Positions 1-7,953 are shown, counted from the first letter of the stretch. The stretch: 10,572 nucleotides of DNA from Sediminibacterium ginsengisoli (GCA_943324415.2 CALPLN020000055.1:1-10572); one strand, 5' to 3'. Translations and numbers: made by a program. The notes: generated by a model not told the origin, from the letters alone.

Positions 1-93
1 CTATTTTTCAGTTACATAAATTTAGAGCATAATAATTTATAAAAACAAAGTTTTAATTTGTAATTAATTGTTTTTCAATAAGTTACATAGAAT

Positions 94-2910
94 CTAGATT
101 AAGTACTTCCCAGTCTGTGAAGCTTTGCATTTAGCCAATCCAGAAGGCACCCCTGCATAAACGACTGTGCCTCCATTGATGCCTGCTTCTGGCCCCATGT
201 CTATCACCCAGTCTGCCGACTTAATGATATCGGTATTGTGTTCCACCACAATCAAGGAATGCCCCTGATCTATTAATGCATTAAAGGCTTTTAATAATTT
301 ATGGATATCATGAAAATGCAAGCCTGTAGTTGGCTCATCAAATATGAATAACATCTTGCTACTTGCTTTTCCCTTTCCTAAGAAACTAGCCAACTTTACG
401 CGCTGTGCTTCACCACCACTTAGGGTACTACTACTTTGTCCCAATTTCACATAACCCAAGCCCACTTCTTGTAAAGGACTAATTGCTAAGACAATATTTT
501 TCTCTTCGCTAAAAAATTCAATGGCTTCATCTACACTCATCTCAAGCACATCATGGATACTTTTTCCTTTATACTGTACTTCCAATACTGCTTCTTTAAA
601 ACGCTTACCGCCGCAATCCTCACATACTAAATGCACGTCTGCTAAAAACTGCATTTCCACCAATTGCTCTCCTTCTCCTTTACAAGTATCACATCTTCCA
701 CCATCTACGTTGAATGAAAAATGTTTTGGCAAAAAGCCTCTTATTTTTGACAATGCTTGCTTAGAATAAATATCTCTAATGGCATCGTATGCTTTAATAT
801 AAGTTACTGGATTGCTCCTTGATGATTTGCCGATTGGATTTTGATCTACCATTTCAATTTGATCAAACAAATGCAAGTCCCCTTTGATTGCACTAAATCC
901 ACCTTTGATTTCTGTAGGCAATTGTTTTGCATCTAATAACGCATTGTATAATACCTGCTTCACCAAAGTTGTTTTCCCACTTCCACTCACACCCGACACC
1001 ACGGTCAAGCACTGCAATGGAAATTGAACATCTATATTTTTTAGATTGTGCAAGAAAGCCCCTTCTAAATGTATGTTGTGTTTTGTAGATCTTGTTTTTA
1101 CAGGGACTGGGATAGACAATGTGCCATTTAAATATTTTCCAGTCAAACTATTTTTATCTTTCATCAACTTAGCTGCATTCCCAACCGCAACCACCTCTCC
1201 TCCTAAATGTGCCGCTAATGGACCCATATCGATGATATGATCGGCATCACGCATAATCTGTTCATCGTGTTCTACCACCACCACTGTATTGCCAAGATCT
1301 CTTAAGTTCTGTAAAACCTTAATCAATCTTTCCGTATCTCTTGAATGCAATCCAATTGAAGGTTCATCTAATATGTACAATGAATTGGTTAAGTTACTTC
1401 CCAAACATCTTGTTAATTGAATACGCTGACTTTCGCCACCACTCAAGCTATTGGCCAATCTACTCAAAGTCAAATAACCCAAACCTACATCCATTAATGT
1501 CTGGATGCGTTGTTCAATTTCCATCAATACGCGCTTGGCGATAACGGTGTCTGTTTGATTTAAAGACAGATTGTTAAACCATACTTGTAAGTCCTGCACT
1601 GGCATCGCGCATAATTGACCAATATGTTGATCTGCTATTTTTACATACAAGGCTTCTTTACGCAATCTATAACCCTGACATGTTGGACAATCCGTTCTAC
1701 CTCGATACCTACTCAATAAAACACGAAATTGTACTTTATATAAATGGGCTTCTACATCTTTAAAGAAATCATCTATGCCGTATGCTTTGCCAACACCTTT
1801 CCACAATTGTTGCAATTGCGCTTTGGTTAATTTATGAATAGGCTGATGGATAGGAAATCCTTCCTTACCAGCTTCCTTCACAAATTGATCCTTCCACCAA
1901 CTCAATTTCTCTCCTTTCCATGGTGCCACTGCGCCATCATATACAGATATATGTGGATTGGGTATGACTAGGTTGGCATCGATCCCTAACACTTGGCTAT
2001 AGCCTTCGCAGGTGGGACAAGCGCCATAAGGGTTGTTGAATGAAAATAAATTAGGGCTAGGTTCGTCAAACTCAATGTCGTCTAAAGTAAACTTGTTGTT
2101 GAAGCTGACTAAATTGGTTTCATTTTGTTCCACCCATACAATGCCTTCCCCTTCATAAAATGCCGTTCCGATTGAATCCGTCAATCGATGGATATCGTCT
2201 TCCTCAAAAGCCTTCACGATAACACGATCAATTAAAATATAAATTTCTTTGTCTTTGGTATGTTGTTGTAATTCTTTTTTTGTCCAGTTCAACGCATCTT
2301 CGATTCTTACAATCTCTGGTGCTGTTTTTGGCCCCCTAAAATAAATACGGGCAAAACCTTTTTGCATCAGGATATTCAACTCCTCTAGGATATCTCTTTT
2401 AGCATGTTGCTTAAATAAAACCAAGAGCACCATTTTATCCCCTTGCTTCCCTTTTTCAATAAAAGATAAGACATCCTGGACATCTTGCTTTTTAACCTCC
2501 TTGCCACTAACAGGGGAATAGGTTTTACCAATTCTTGCAAATAAGACCCTCAAATACTCGTAAATCTCAGTCATACTCCCCACTGTACTTCTTGGTGTTC
2601 GGGTAGTGACTTTTTGTTCTATGGCAATAGCGGGACACAATCCCTTAATATAATCTACATCTGGCTTGCCCATTCTAGACATAAACTGCCTAGCATAGGA
2701 AGATAAACTCTCGGCATAACGTCTTTGGCCCTCCGCAAAGAGGGTATCAATGGTCAAAGAGGACTTTCCACTGCCTGAAACCCCCGTCACCACTATAAAT
2801 TGGTTCCTTGGAAATTCAACCGATACGTTCTTTAGGTTATGTACCCTCGCACCTACCACCTCGATGGTATCTCGTTCTGTTTTTTCTTGTCCTTTTTTTG
2901 TTACAGCCAT
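94..2910 (-). CDS. uvrA: Excinuclease ABC subunit UvrA
   Basis: UvrA is the cytoplasmic DNA-damage sensor of nucleotide excision repair; it dimerises, loads UvrB and hydrolyses ATP. Both ABC cassettes are complete (numbering from the upstream Met at 2928): Walker A GVSGSGKSS at 49-57 and GVSGSGKTT at 646-654, signatures LSGGES at 495 and LSGGEA at 836, Walker B ILDEP at 519 and FIFDEP at 861. Residues about 131-260 match the UvrB-binding insert, so this is not the class lacking it. The C-terminal zinc finger is intact (C746, C749, C769, C772, with a 19-residue spacer), as is the CPTC pair at 304/307 and 414/417. The CPIC pair found in E. coli UvrA just before the first CPTC is absent. The usual length is about 940 residues. 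I prefer Met7 (MAVTKK, 2910), because the first six residues look unlike a UvrA start; Met1 at 2928 remains possible. Bacteroidota often carry two uvrA paralogues, and I cannot tell which this is. Confidence 0.96.
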   Translation of the reverse strand: MAVTKKGQEKTERDTIEVVGARVHNLKNVSVEFPRNQFIVVTGVSGSGKSSLTIDTLFAEGQRRYAESLSSYARQFMSRMGKPDVDYIKGLCPAIAIEQKVTTRTPRSTVGSMTEIYEYLRVLFARIGKTYSPVSGKEVKKQDVQDVLSFIEKGKQGDKMVLLVLFKQHAKRDILEELNILMQKGFARIYFRGPKTAPEIVRIEDALNWTKKELQQHTKDKEIYILIDRVIVKAFEEDDIHRLTDSIGTAFYEGEGIVWVEQNETNLVSFNNKFTLDDIEFDEPSPNLFSFNNPYGACPTCEGYSQVLGIDANLVIPNPHISVYDGAVAPWKGEKLSWWKDQFVKEAGKEGFPIHQPIHKLTKAQLQQLWKGVGKAYGIDDFFKDVEAHLYKVQFRVLLSRYRGRTDCPTCQGYRLRKEALYVKIADQHIGQLCAMPVQDLQVWFNNLSLNQTDTVIAKRVLMEIEQRIQTLMDVGLGYLTLSRLANSLSGGESQRIQLTRCLGSNLTNSLYILDEPSIGLHSRDTERLIKVLQNLRDLGNTVVVVEHDEQIMRDADHIIDMGPLAAHLGGEVVAVGNAAKLMKDKNSLTGKYLNGTLSIPVPVKTRSTKHNIHLEGAFLHNLKNIDVQFPLQCLTVVSGVSGSGKTTLVKQVLYNALLDAKQLPTEIKGGFSAIKGDLHLFDQIEMVDQNPIGKSSRSNPVTYIKAYDAIRDIYSKQALSKIRGFLPKHFSFNVDGGRCDTCKGEGEQLVEMQFLADVHLVCEDCGGKRFKEAVLEVQYKGKSIHDVLEMSVDEAIEFFSEEKNIVLAISPLQEVGLGYVKLGQSSSTLSGGEAQRVKLASFLGKGKASSKMLFIFDEPTTGLHFHDIHKLLKAFNALIDQGHSLIVVEHNTDIIKSADWVIDMGPEAGINGGTVVYAGVPSGLAKCKASQTGKYLI

Positions 2911-2959
2911 ACTACAAAATAACACCATCGTGGCCTATTTGGTTGCGTTCCACCCTATT

Positions 2960-2974
2960 ATTATTTCAAATAAT
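2960..2974. promoter_or_regulatory. Short AT-rich palindrome upstream of uvrA, possible operator
   Basis: ATTATTT-C-AAATAAT is a perfect 7-bp inverted repeat around a single base, about 32 bp upstream of the ATG at 2928 in the divergent uvrA/sigma spacer. The position would suit a repressor site. Palindromes of this base composition also arise by chance in AT-rich DNA, and I do not recognise a known operator here. Confidence 0.2.
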
Positions 2975-3049
2975 GCAATGTGGATATCCTTGAAGCAGAT
3001 TTCTTGTTTCCCACAATTACGAATCGGGCACAATAAGCTAGTAATTTTC

Positions 3050-3057
3050 CAAAACTA
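3050..3057 (-). promoter_or_regulatory. uvrA: Candidate -7 element for uvrA
   Basis: On the minus strand this reads TAGTTTTG, an exact match to the Bacteroidota -7 consensus TAnnTTTG. It would give uvrA a leader of roughly 115-130 nt. I see no clear TTG/TTTG -33 element at the expected spacing, so the call is weak. No exact TAnnTTTG was found on the plus strand of this spacer for the sigma-factor gene; TAATTTTC at 3042-3049 is the nearest. Confidence 0.35.
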
Positions 3058-3109
3058 ATCCCGAGGTACCCTAATACCTGACCTAAGAACAACCTATAAA
3101 AAAACAACC

Positions 3110-3691
3110 ATGAACAAAGTAGTTGAACTGACAGACAACGAATTGATTCAATCTTTCCAAGGAGGCAATACCCGTGCTTTCGACGCTTTGATTGATCGTT
3201 ACCAAGAAAAAATCTTCAATACCATTTTATTTATGGTAAAAGACAGCTATTTAGCAGAAGATTTAATCCAAGAAATTTTTATCAAAATCATTGACAATTT
3301 AAAGCAAAGAAAATATGCCGAAGAAGGTAAGTTTCTTCCTTGGGCGCTAAGAATAGCACATAATTTTTGCGTAGATCATTTTAGAAAAGTAAAACGTACT
3401 CCTGTTATTAAAACTAGTGATGATCAAGATATTTTTGAAGTGATTAAGCATACAGATCATTCTGCCGATTATAAAATGACCCGTGCTCAAACGCATAAAA
3501 ATATTCAAGAATTAGTTGACCTTCTACCAGAAGAACAAAGAGAAATTATTGTCTTAAGACATTACGCTAATTTAAGTTTTAAAGAAATCGCTACTTTAAC
3601 CAACTGCAGTATCAATACCGCTTTAGGAAGAATGCGTTATGGCTTAATCAACTTAAGAAAAATGATGAACGAGCGTGGCATGACCATGTAA
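3110..3691 (+). CDS. ECF-type sigma-70 family RNA polymerase sigma factor
   Basis: This is a 193-residue alternative sigma factor with the ECF two-domain layout. Region 2 spans about residues 21-95, with the core-binding DLIQEIFIKI at 51-60 and the DNA-facing stretch FLPWALRIAHNFCVDHFRK. A linker follows, then region 4 at about 125-185 with LPEEQREIIVLRHYANLSFKEIA at about 139-161 leading into the helix-turn-helix SINTALGRMRYGLINLRK (167-184). The NTALGRMRY form of the recognition helix is one I associate with Bacteroidota ECF factors. The ATG at 3110 follows an A-rich leader with no Shine-Dalgarno. The gene stands alone: uvrA is divergent upstream, dsbD is convergent downstream, and a terminator follows 19 nt after its stop. 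No anti-sigma gene adjoins it, so its regulator, if any, is elsewhere. The family is clear; the regulon is unknown. Confidence 0.93.
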   Translation: MNKVVELTDNELIQSFQGGNTRAFDALIDRYQEKIFNTILFMVKDSYLAEDLIQEIFIKIIDNLKQRKYAEEGKFLPWALRIAHNFCVDHFRKVKRTPVIKTSDDQDIFEVIKHTDHSADYKMTRAQTHKNIQELVDLLPEEQREIIVLRHYANLSFKEIATLTNCSINTALGRMRYGLINLRKMMNERGMTM

Positions 3692-3710
3692 TGTTCAAAG
3701 AAATATCGCA

Positions 3711-3746
3711 TCATAAAGAAGGCCCCAAACGGGGCCTTCTTTATGA
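3711..3746. terminator. Bidirectional intrinsic terminator between sigma factor and dsbD
   Basis: A perfect 16-bp stem (arms 3711-3726 and 3731-3746) closes an AAAC loop, with six consecutive G:C pairs next to the loop. On the plus strand a T-rich tract follows (about 3754-3764). On the minus strand the T-rich part lies mainly inside the distal arm. It starts 19 nt after the sigma-factor stop and 9 nt beyond the dsbD stop, so it can serve both convergent genes. Confidence 0.9.
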
Positions 3747-3755
3747 GTAAAAATT

Positions 3756-5681
3756 TTATTTTTTCTTAGCACTACATTGAAGCCAAGTTAAATATTGTTG
3801 AATATCTGGCGTGTAACCAATCGGATTAGATTGTAACACTTGTTCTGGACTCAATACAACATACAAAGGCTGTGATGATTGATTGAAGTTCTCTGTCTCA
3901 AAAGTGGCCCACAAATCGGCTACTGTATTGATTTGTTTTTGTTGTCCACCCTGAGTCGTATACACAAAACGTTCTGACACCGGTAGGTTCGCTCGATCAT
4001 CTACATATAAGGACAATAAAATAAAGTTTTCTTTGATAAAGCTTTTCACTGCAGGATCTGTCCAAACCTGTTCTTCCATTTTTCTACAATTCACGCAAGC
4101 CCATCCAGTAAAGTCAATTAAGATTGGTTTTTGTGTAGCTTTCGCCATGGCCAACGCTTTGGTATAATCGTTTACTACATCTGCCTTTAAACCATGACTA
4201 GCGCTATCTGTTGCAAATAGACTGTAATGCGTTGGTGGAGGGAAACCACTCAATAATTTTAAATTATTTGCATTTTGAGGCATTAAACCCGCTCCTAAAT
4301 AAAGGGCGAATACTAGAGACAATCCACCTAGTAATTTTCTTCCTACTGCAATCTTTTGTCCTTTGACATCATGTGGTAATAATAAGAATCCAAAAAGATA
4401 CGCTGTTAATCCTAAGCTAATCAAGATCCAAATGCCAATAAAGACTTCTCTTTTTAAGAGTCCCCAATGTTGCACTAAATCTGCGTTCGATAAAAATTTA
4501 AATGCCAATGCCAATTCAACAAAAGCCAATACTTTTTTCACCGTATCCAGCCAGCCTCCAGATTTAGGTAAGCTTTGAAGCCATTGTGGGAAGATGGCAA
4601 ATAAAGTAAATGGAAGGGCCAATGCCAAACCAAAGCCTGCCATCCCCTGTGTCAATGCCCATGCGCCACCTTGCAATGACCCTACTAATAAGGTGCCTAA
4701 TATTGGACCAGTACATGAGAAAGAAACAATCGCTAAAGTGATGGCCATAAAAAAGATACCACCCAGACTTCCTAAGCCACTTTTAGCATCCGCTTTATTG
4801 GCAATGCCCGATGGCAAACTGATTTCAAAATAACCAAAGAATGAAATGGAGAAGAAAATAAAAATAGCAAAGAACGCAATGTTCAACCACGCATTCGTTG
4901 AAATACTATTGAAAATTTCTGGTTGCACATTGCCCACAATATGAAAAGGTACACTTGCCAACACATAGATTAAAAAGATACTCAACCCATAGATTAAGCC
5001 ATTTTGTATACCTTGTTTTCTTGTCTTAGATCTTTTAGTAAAAAAAGAAACCGTTACTGGTATCATCGGGAAGACACATGGAGTGACCAATGCAATCAAC
5101 CCTCCTAAAAATCCTAATAAAAAGACACCCCATGCACCACTATCCGTACTTGCACTGGTAGTGATTTCGCCACAAGCATTTTCAGGTGCATTACGCGCTG
5201 ATGCTGGCAATAGAATATTGAACTGATTTCCTTTTTGTCCATTTGCCAATGGCATTGCAATAGGCAATTCAATCACATAAAAAGAAGCTTCTTTTCCTAC
5301 ACTCATCACTACAACGCCTTTTAAACTATCTGGCTGAAAACCATGTATCACCACTTCCTCAGTGATATCAAAATTGCCTGTGAAAGCCTTTGCAGAAGTG
5401 AACAATACATCTTTTTGTGCAATAGAAGCAACAGAATACTGTGGCTTATTTTTGGCTACAGCTGTTTCTAAACTATATTTTAAGCTAGGTGCTTCTACGC
5501 CTTCTGTATTGGCGTCATACACTTTCCATCCGGCTTGTACTTGAATATTTGCTTGTATTGTGTACACCGAATCATTGATTGCAGTGATTTTGACAGTTGC
5601 TTTTGCAATGCTGTCTGCTTGTGCTTGTGACTGCGAAACAGTCAAGAAAAGCGCTATAATTGTCAAATAAAAATTACGCAT
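3756..5681 (-). CDS. dsbD: Protein-disulfide reductase DsbD family (CcdA-like membrane core plus thioredoxin domain)
   Basis: DsbD carries electrons from cytoplasmic thioredoxin across the inner membrane to periplasmic thiol proteins. The 641 residues show a signal peptide (1-20, ending SQAQ), an N-terminal DsbD-alpha-like domain (about 25-150), a membrane core of about eight helices (184-465) and a C-terminal thioredoxin-like domain (about 500-636). The core keeps both expected cysteines, C202 in TPCVFPMIP and C323 in FSCTGPILG. The thioredoxin domain has WACVNC (C529, C532). The alpha domain is odd: where the partner gene just upstream has MVCNEERCLPP, this protein reads MSVGKEASFYV (126-136), so both active cysteines are missing. 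A lone C170 lies just before the first membrane helix. The stand-alone alpha gene ends 50 bp upstream, which suggests co-transcription and shared work. Delivery of reductant to cytochrome c maturation or periplasmic thioredoxins is inferred from the family. Confidence 0.93.
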   Translation of the reverse strand: MRNFYLTIIALFLTVSQSQAQADSIAKATVKITAINDSVYTIQANIQVQAGWKVYDANTEGVEAPSLKYSLETAVAKNKPQYSVASIAQKDVLFTSAKAFTGNFDITEEVVIHGFQPDSLKGVVVMSVGKEASFYVIELPIAMPLANGQKGNQFNILLPASARNAPENACGEITTSASTDSGAWGVFLLGFLGGLIALVTPCVFPMIPVTVSFFTKRSKTRKQGIQNGLIYGLSIFLIYVLASVPFHIVGNVQPEIFNSISTNAWLNIAFFAIFIFFSISFFGYFEISLPSGIANKADAKSGLGSLGGIFFMAITLAIVSFSCTGPILGTLLVGSLQGGAWALTQGMAGFGLALALPFTLFAIFPQWLQSLPKSGGWLDTVKKVLAFVELALAFKFLSNADLVQHWGLLKREVFIGIWILISLGLTAYLFGFLLLPHDVKGQKIAVGRKLLGGLSLVFALYLGAGLMPQNANNLKLLSGFPPPTHYSLFATDSASHGLKADVVNDYTKALAMAKATQKPILIDFTGWACVNCRKMEEQVWTDPAVKSFIKENFILLSLYVDDRANLPVSERFVYTTQGGQQKQINTVADLWATFETENFNQSSQPLYVVLSPEQVLQSNPIGYTPDIQQYLTWLQCSAKKK

Positions 5682-5731
5682 TTATTGGGATTGGCTTTAC
5701 AGCCTTTTGCGATAGTGATTGAATCGGATCA

Positions 5732-6181
5732 TTATTGAATATCTACTTCAAAACTCTGCTTTGTGGGTGGCAAACATCTTTCCTCATTGCAAACCATAAA
5801 TTCGATGGTGCCATTCAGCTTTGTCTTTGTAGCTACCTTTAGCGTGACAGCTTGTATAAATTGTACTTTGCCGCCAAAAGAACCAATGACTGCGTCAAAA
5901 TTTTTATCAAATTTCTTTTCCAATTGACCTACTTCCTTGGTTGTCCCTTTTAAAAGAACCAATGGATTTTTAGCAAATTGAACCGTGGTTGGAACTGGTC
6001 CTTTTTTTACAAATTGAGAATAAATATGCCATGGTGCATCCACGATGGCGGTGATGATGATATTGTATTGTTTGTCTCCAGTTTTAACCGCCTGATAGGT
6101 CCATTTTACAGGTGCTAATTTTTGCGCTTGACTTTGCAAAGCAAAAATCATAATCAATAAAGCAAAGAATATTTTTTTCAT
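5732..6181 (-). CDS. Stand-alone secreted DsbD-alpha (DsbD N-terminal-like) domain protein
   Basis: This 149-residue protein has a clear signal peptide (MKKIFF then a hydrophobic stretch, ending QSQAQ near residue 20), followed by a single beta-rich domain like the periplasmic alpha domain of DsbD. PWHIY (50-54) aligns with GWKVY of the neighbouring DsbD, and the C-terminal MVCNEERCLPP (129-139) carries a C131-x4-C136 pair followed by the family's typical LPP. It has no membrane core and no thioredoxin domain. It probably acts in the periplasm as the redox-active alpha module, taking electrons from the DsbD encoded immediately downstream, whose own alpha domain lacks these cysteines. It begins 39 bp after the purQ stop and ends 50 bp before dsbD, with no promoter motif visible in either gap, so purQ-alpha-dsbD is a likely operon. 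The partner role is inference; the fold assignment is reasonably firm. Confidence 0.85.
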   Translation of the reverse strand: MKKIFFALLIMIFALQSQAQKLAPVKWTYQAVKTGDKQYNIIITAIVDAPWHIYSQFVKKGPVPTTVQFAKNPLVLLKGTTKEVGQLEKKFDKNFDAVIGSFGGKVQFIQAVTLKVATKTKLNGTIEFMVCNEERCLPPTKQSFEVDIQ

Positions 6182-6220
6182 CTGATTTGTTTTAATAATA
6201 AATCCACCTATGCTGCTTCA

Positions 6221-6898
6221 CTAAATAGCTGCAGCTGTTTTTAATAAACCTAGTAATTCAAACACCTGAACGCCATCCGTATTGTTCAATGCAGGATTGG
6301 TTGCTCTTTCTGGATGCGGCATCATACCAAATACATTTCTATTGGCATTGCAAATACCAGCAATGTCTTTTATGGCGCCATTTGGATTGGCATCGCCGCC
6401 GATTTTTCCGTTTGCATCACAGTAGCGGAAAATAATTTGATTGTTTTGTTCAAGACTCGCCAAAGTGGCTTCGTCAGCAAAATACCTGCCTTCGCCATGT
6501 GCGATTGGGATTTGCAGTGGACCACTGTTTTCTGACTTTATAAATACATTTTTGCAAATAAATTGTTGATTGGCGTTTTGCAATAAGGCGCCTGGCAATA
6601 AACCTGATTCACATAAAATTTGGAACCCATTACATACCCCTAATACTTTTCCGCCTTTGTTCGCGAATTCAATGACTGATTGCATCATTGGGCTAAATTT
6701 GGCAATCGCACCACAACGTAAATAATCTCCATAAGAGAATCCACCTGGCAATACAATACAATCCTCGGTATTAAAATGAGACAGGTCGCTGTCTTTATGC
6801 CATAGCATTTGCACCTCAAAACCAAGGTCTTTTTCTAAAGCATCTTGCATGTCTCTGTCACAGTTTGAACCAGGGAAAACTAGTACGCCAAATTTCAT
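6221..6898 (-). CDS. purQ: Phosphoribosylformylglycinamidine synthase subunit PurQ (glutaminase)
   Basis: PurQ is the class I glutamine amidotransferase subunit that supplies ammonia to PurL for conversion of FGAR to FGAM, the fourth step of purine synthesis in the cytoplasm. The 225 residues match the usual length of the free-standing form. Visible motifs are the N-terminal FGVLVFPGSNCDRD, the oxyanion region LPGGFSYGDYLRCGA (50-64), the nucleophile C89 in GVCNGFQIL, and the catalytic H195 and E197 in MMPHPERA. A separate PurQ implies that the organism uses the split PurS/PurL/PurQ enzyme rather than the large fused PurL; neither partner is in this window. The gene is first in a probable unit with the two Dsb genes, about 30 nt downstream of a good promoter. 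Nothing looks damaged. Confidence 0.97.
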   Translation of the reverse strand: MKFGVLVFPGSNCDRDMQDALEKDLGFEVQMLWHKDSDLSHFNTEDCIVLPGGFSYGDYLRCGAIAKFSPMMQSVIEFANKGGKVLGVCNGFQILCESGLLPGALLQNANQQFICKNVFIKSENSGPLQIPIAHGEGRYFADEATLASLEQNNQIIFRYCDANGKIGGDANPNGAIKDIAGICNANRNVFGMMPHPERATNPALNNTDGVQVFELLGLLKTAAAI

Positions 6899-6934
6899 AG
6901 TATTAAGCTTAAAACGTTGAATAAAATTGAGTTA

Positions 6935-6964
6935 CAAAGGTACTTAATTAAGCTTTGCTAAAAA
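6935..6964 (-). promoter_or_regulatory. Promoter for purQ and probably the Dsb genes
   Basis: The minus strand reads TACCTTTG (6935-6942), an exact match to the Bacteroidota -7 element TAnnTTTG, followed by TA as often seen. A T-rich TTTTTAG (6958-6964) lies about 15 nt upstream of it, close to but not matching the TTTG -33 element. The start site would fall near 6928, giving a leader of about 30 nt before the purQ ATG. Confidence 0.6.
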
Positions 6965-6979
6965 GCGTAAATTCTACAC

Positions 6980-7951
6980 TTAAAAAAGGTGGTTATACAC
7001 AATCAGCCCTGCCGAAATCCAAAATAAAACGTTGGGAATCAATAACTGTTTAGGGCTAGCATAACAAAAACTGATGAAGCTAGCCAAAGGGGCTAATACA
7101 ATGGCAGAGGCATACAAAGCCTGTGTAGAGAAAATGATTGGCTGAAAAAACGTGACCAATAAGGTCAAAAGCATGACCCCCCAGTATTTTCTAACCTGAA
7201 TGATAAAGCGATTTTGTTGATCCTGCCAAAAGTAGAGCCCAATCAACAATTGAATGCCTATGAATGATAAGGCAATCGATGATTTTATATTCATCCCCGC
7301 TAAAGGATTTTTCCAATCTAATTTTGGTAAAAAAGCGGTAAAAGCTGCTGCAGAATCTGTTAAAAAAACATAGGTGAAAATGAAATAGAAAGGCAATAGA
7401 ATCCCCATCATCAATACCAGCCATTCAGCCAATCTAAAAGGCCTAATGATGGCTAAAGCAAACACAACAACCGGTATCAATATAGCAATTGGCTCGTACA
7501 ATAAAATAGAGAATCCTACAATCAATCCGATATTAAATTCTACCGTTTTAGGTTGCGTCTGATCATATAATCGATTCAACTTTACTAAAATCCAAATGAT
7601 CAAAGCATTCGCAATTAAACCAGAACTAATGGCATCCCAAAAAGGAAACAATGCAGTTAACAATACAAATGTAAAAGCAGGCAAATAACTTACCTGTTGA
7701 AACATCTTAAAACGACTCACCAATATATTTAATCTCAAAGCTTGCACAATCACTATTAGATGAAACAGTACGATAAGCGCTAGCGGTGGCAAGGGTTGTA
7801 TATAATGAAACAAGATATAAGCCAGTAGGCCATCTGATGGATTCGCAATCACAATGGGTGCTTCCCAATAAAAATGGAAATGCACAAGTACACTTAATAC
7901 AACTAAGAAGAATAAATTAATATCAGATCTATCTCTAAATAAAAAAACCAT
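6980..7951 (-). CDS. Polytopic inner-membrane protein, DUF6427-like
   Basis: This 323-residue protein is almost entirely hydrophobic, with about nine or ten membrane segments (roughly 11-28, 41-72, 92-105, 110-124, 139-168 which may be two, 176-197, 225-242, 257-275, 278-297, 303-320). The basic N-terminus FRDRSD and the central LLYEPIAILIP...RPFRLAEWLVLMMGILLPFYF pattern (150-190) resemble the Bacteroidota family DUF6427, whose function is unknown. I see no catalytic or metal-binding motif. The ATG lies 2 bp after the stop of the upstream secreted protein, so the two are almost certainly co-transcribed and may be translationally coupled. An 81-bp spacer with its own promoter separates it from purQ. 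The family assignment is from memory of sequence style and could be wrong; that it is an integral membrane protein is secure. Confidence 0.75.
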   Translation of the reverse strand: MVFLFRDRSDINLFFLVVLSVLVHFHFYWEAPIVIANPSDGLLAYILFHYIQPLPPLALIVLFHLIVIVQALRLNILVSRFKMFQQVSYLPAFTFVLLTALFPFWDAISSGLIANALIIWILVKLNRLYDQTQPKTVEFNIGLIVGFSILLYEPIAILIPVVVFALAIIRPFRLAEWLVLMMGILLPFYFIFTYVFLTDSAAAFTAFLPKLDWKNPLAGMNIKSSIALSFIGIQLLIGLYFWQDQQNRFIIQVRKYWGVMLLTLLVTFFQPIIFSTQALYASAIVLAPLASFISFCYASPKQLLIPNVLFWISAGLIVYNHLF

Positions 7952-7953
7952 AA

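Noticed and set aside
46..58. AAAAC/GTTTT inverted repeat downstream of uvrA as a possible terminator.
   Set aside because: Five mostly A:T pairs give little stability, and it stands out little in this AT-rich stretch.
2750..3058. A 102-codon plus-strand open frame across the uvrA start and the spacer.
   Set aside because: Two thirds of it is antisense to the well-conserved UvrA N-terminus, the translation shows no domain or signal, and no promoter precedes it.
4363..4833. Two plus-strand open frames of 71 and 79 codons.
   Set aside because: Both lie opposite the DsbD membrane core, where hydrophobic codons leave the antisense frame open. They show no protein-like features.
5693..5704. GGCT/AGCC inverted repeat in the gap before dsbD.
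   Set aside because: The stem is only 4 bp with no T-tract, too weak to be a terminator, and it lies inside a likely operon.
7191..7424. A 77-codon minus-strand frame rich in Phe and His.
   Set aside because: It is an alternative frame inside the DUF6427-like membrane protein gene, whose own frame continues intact across it.
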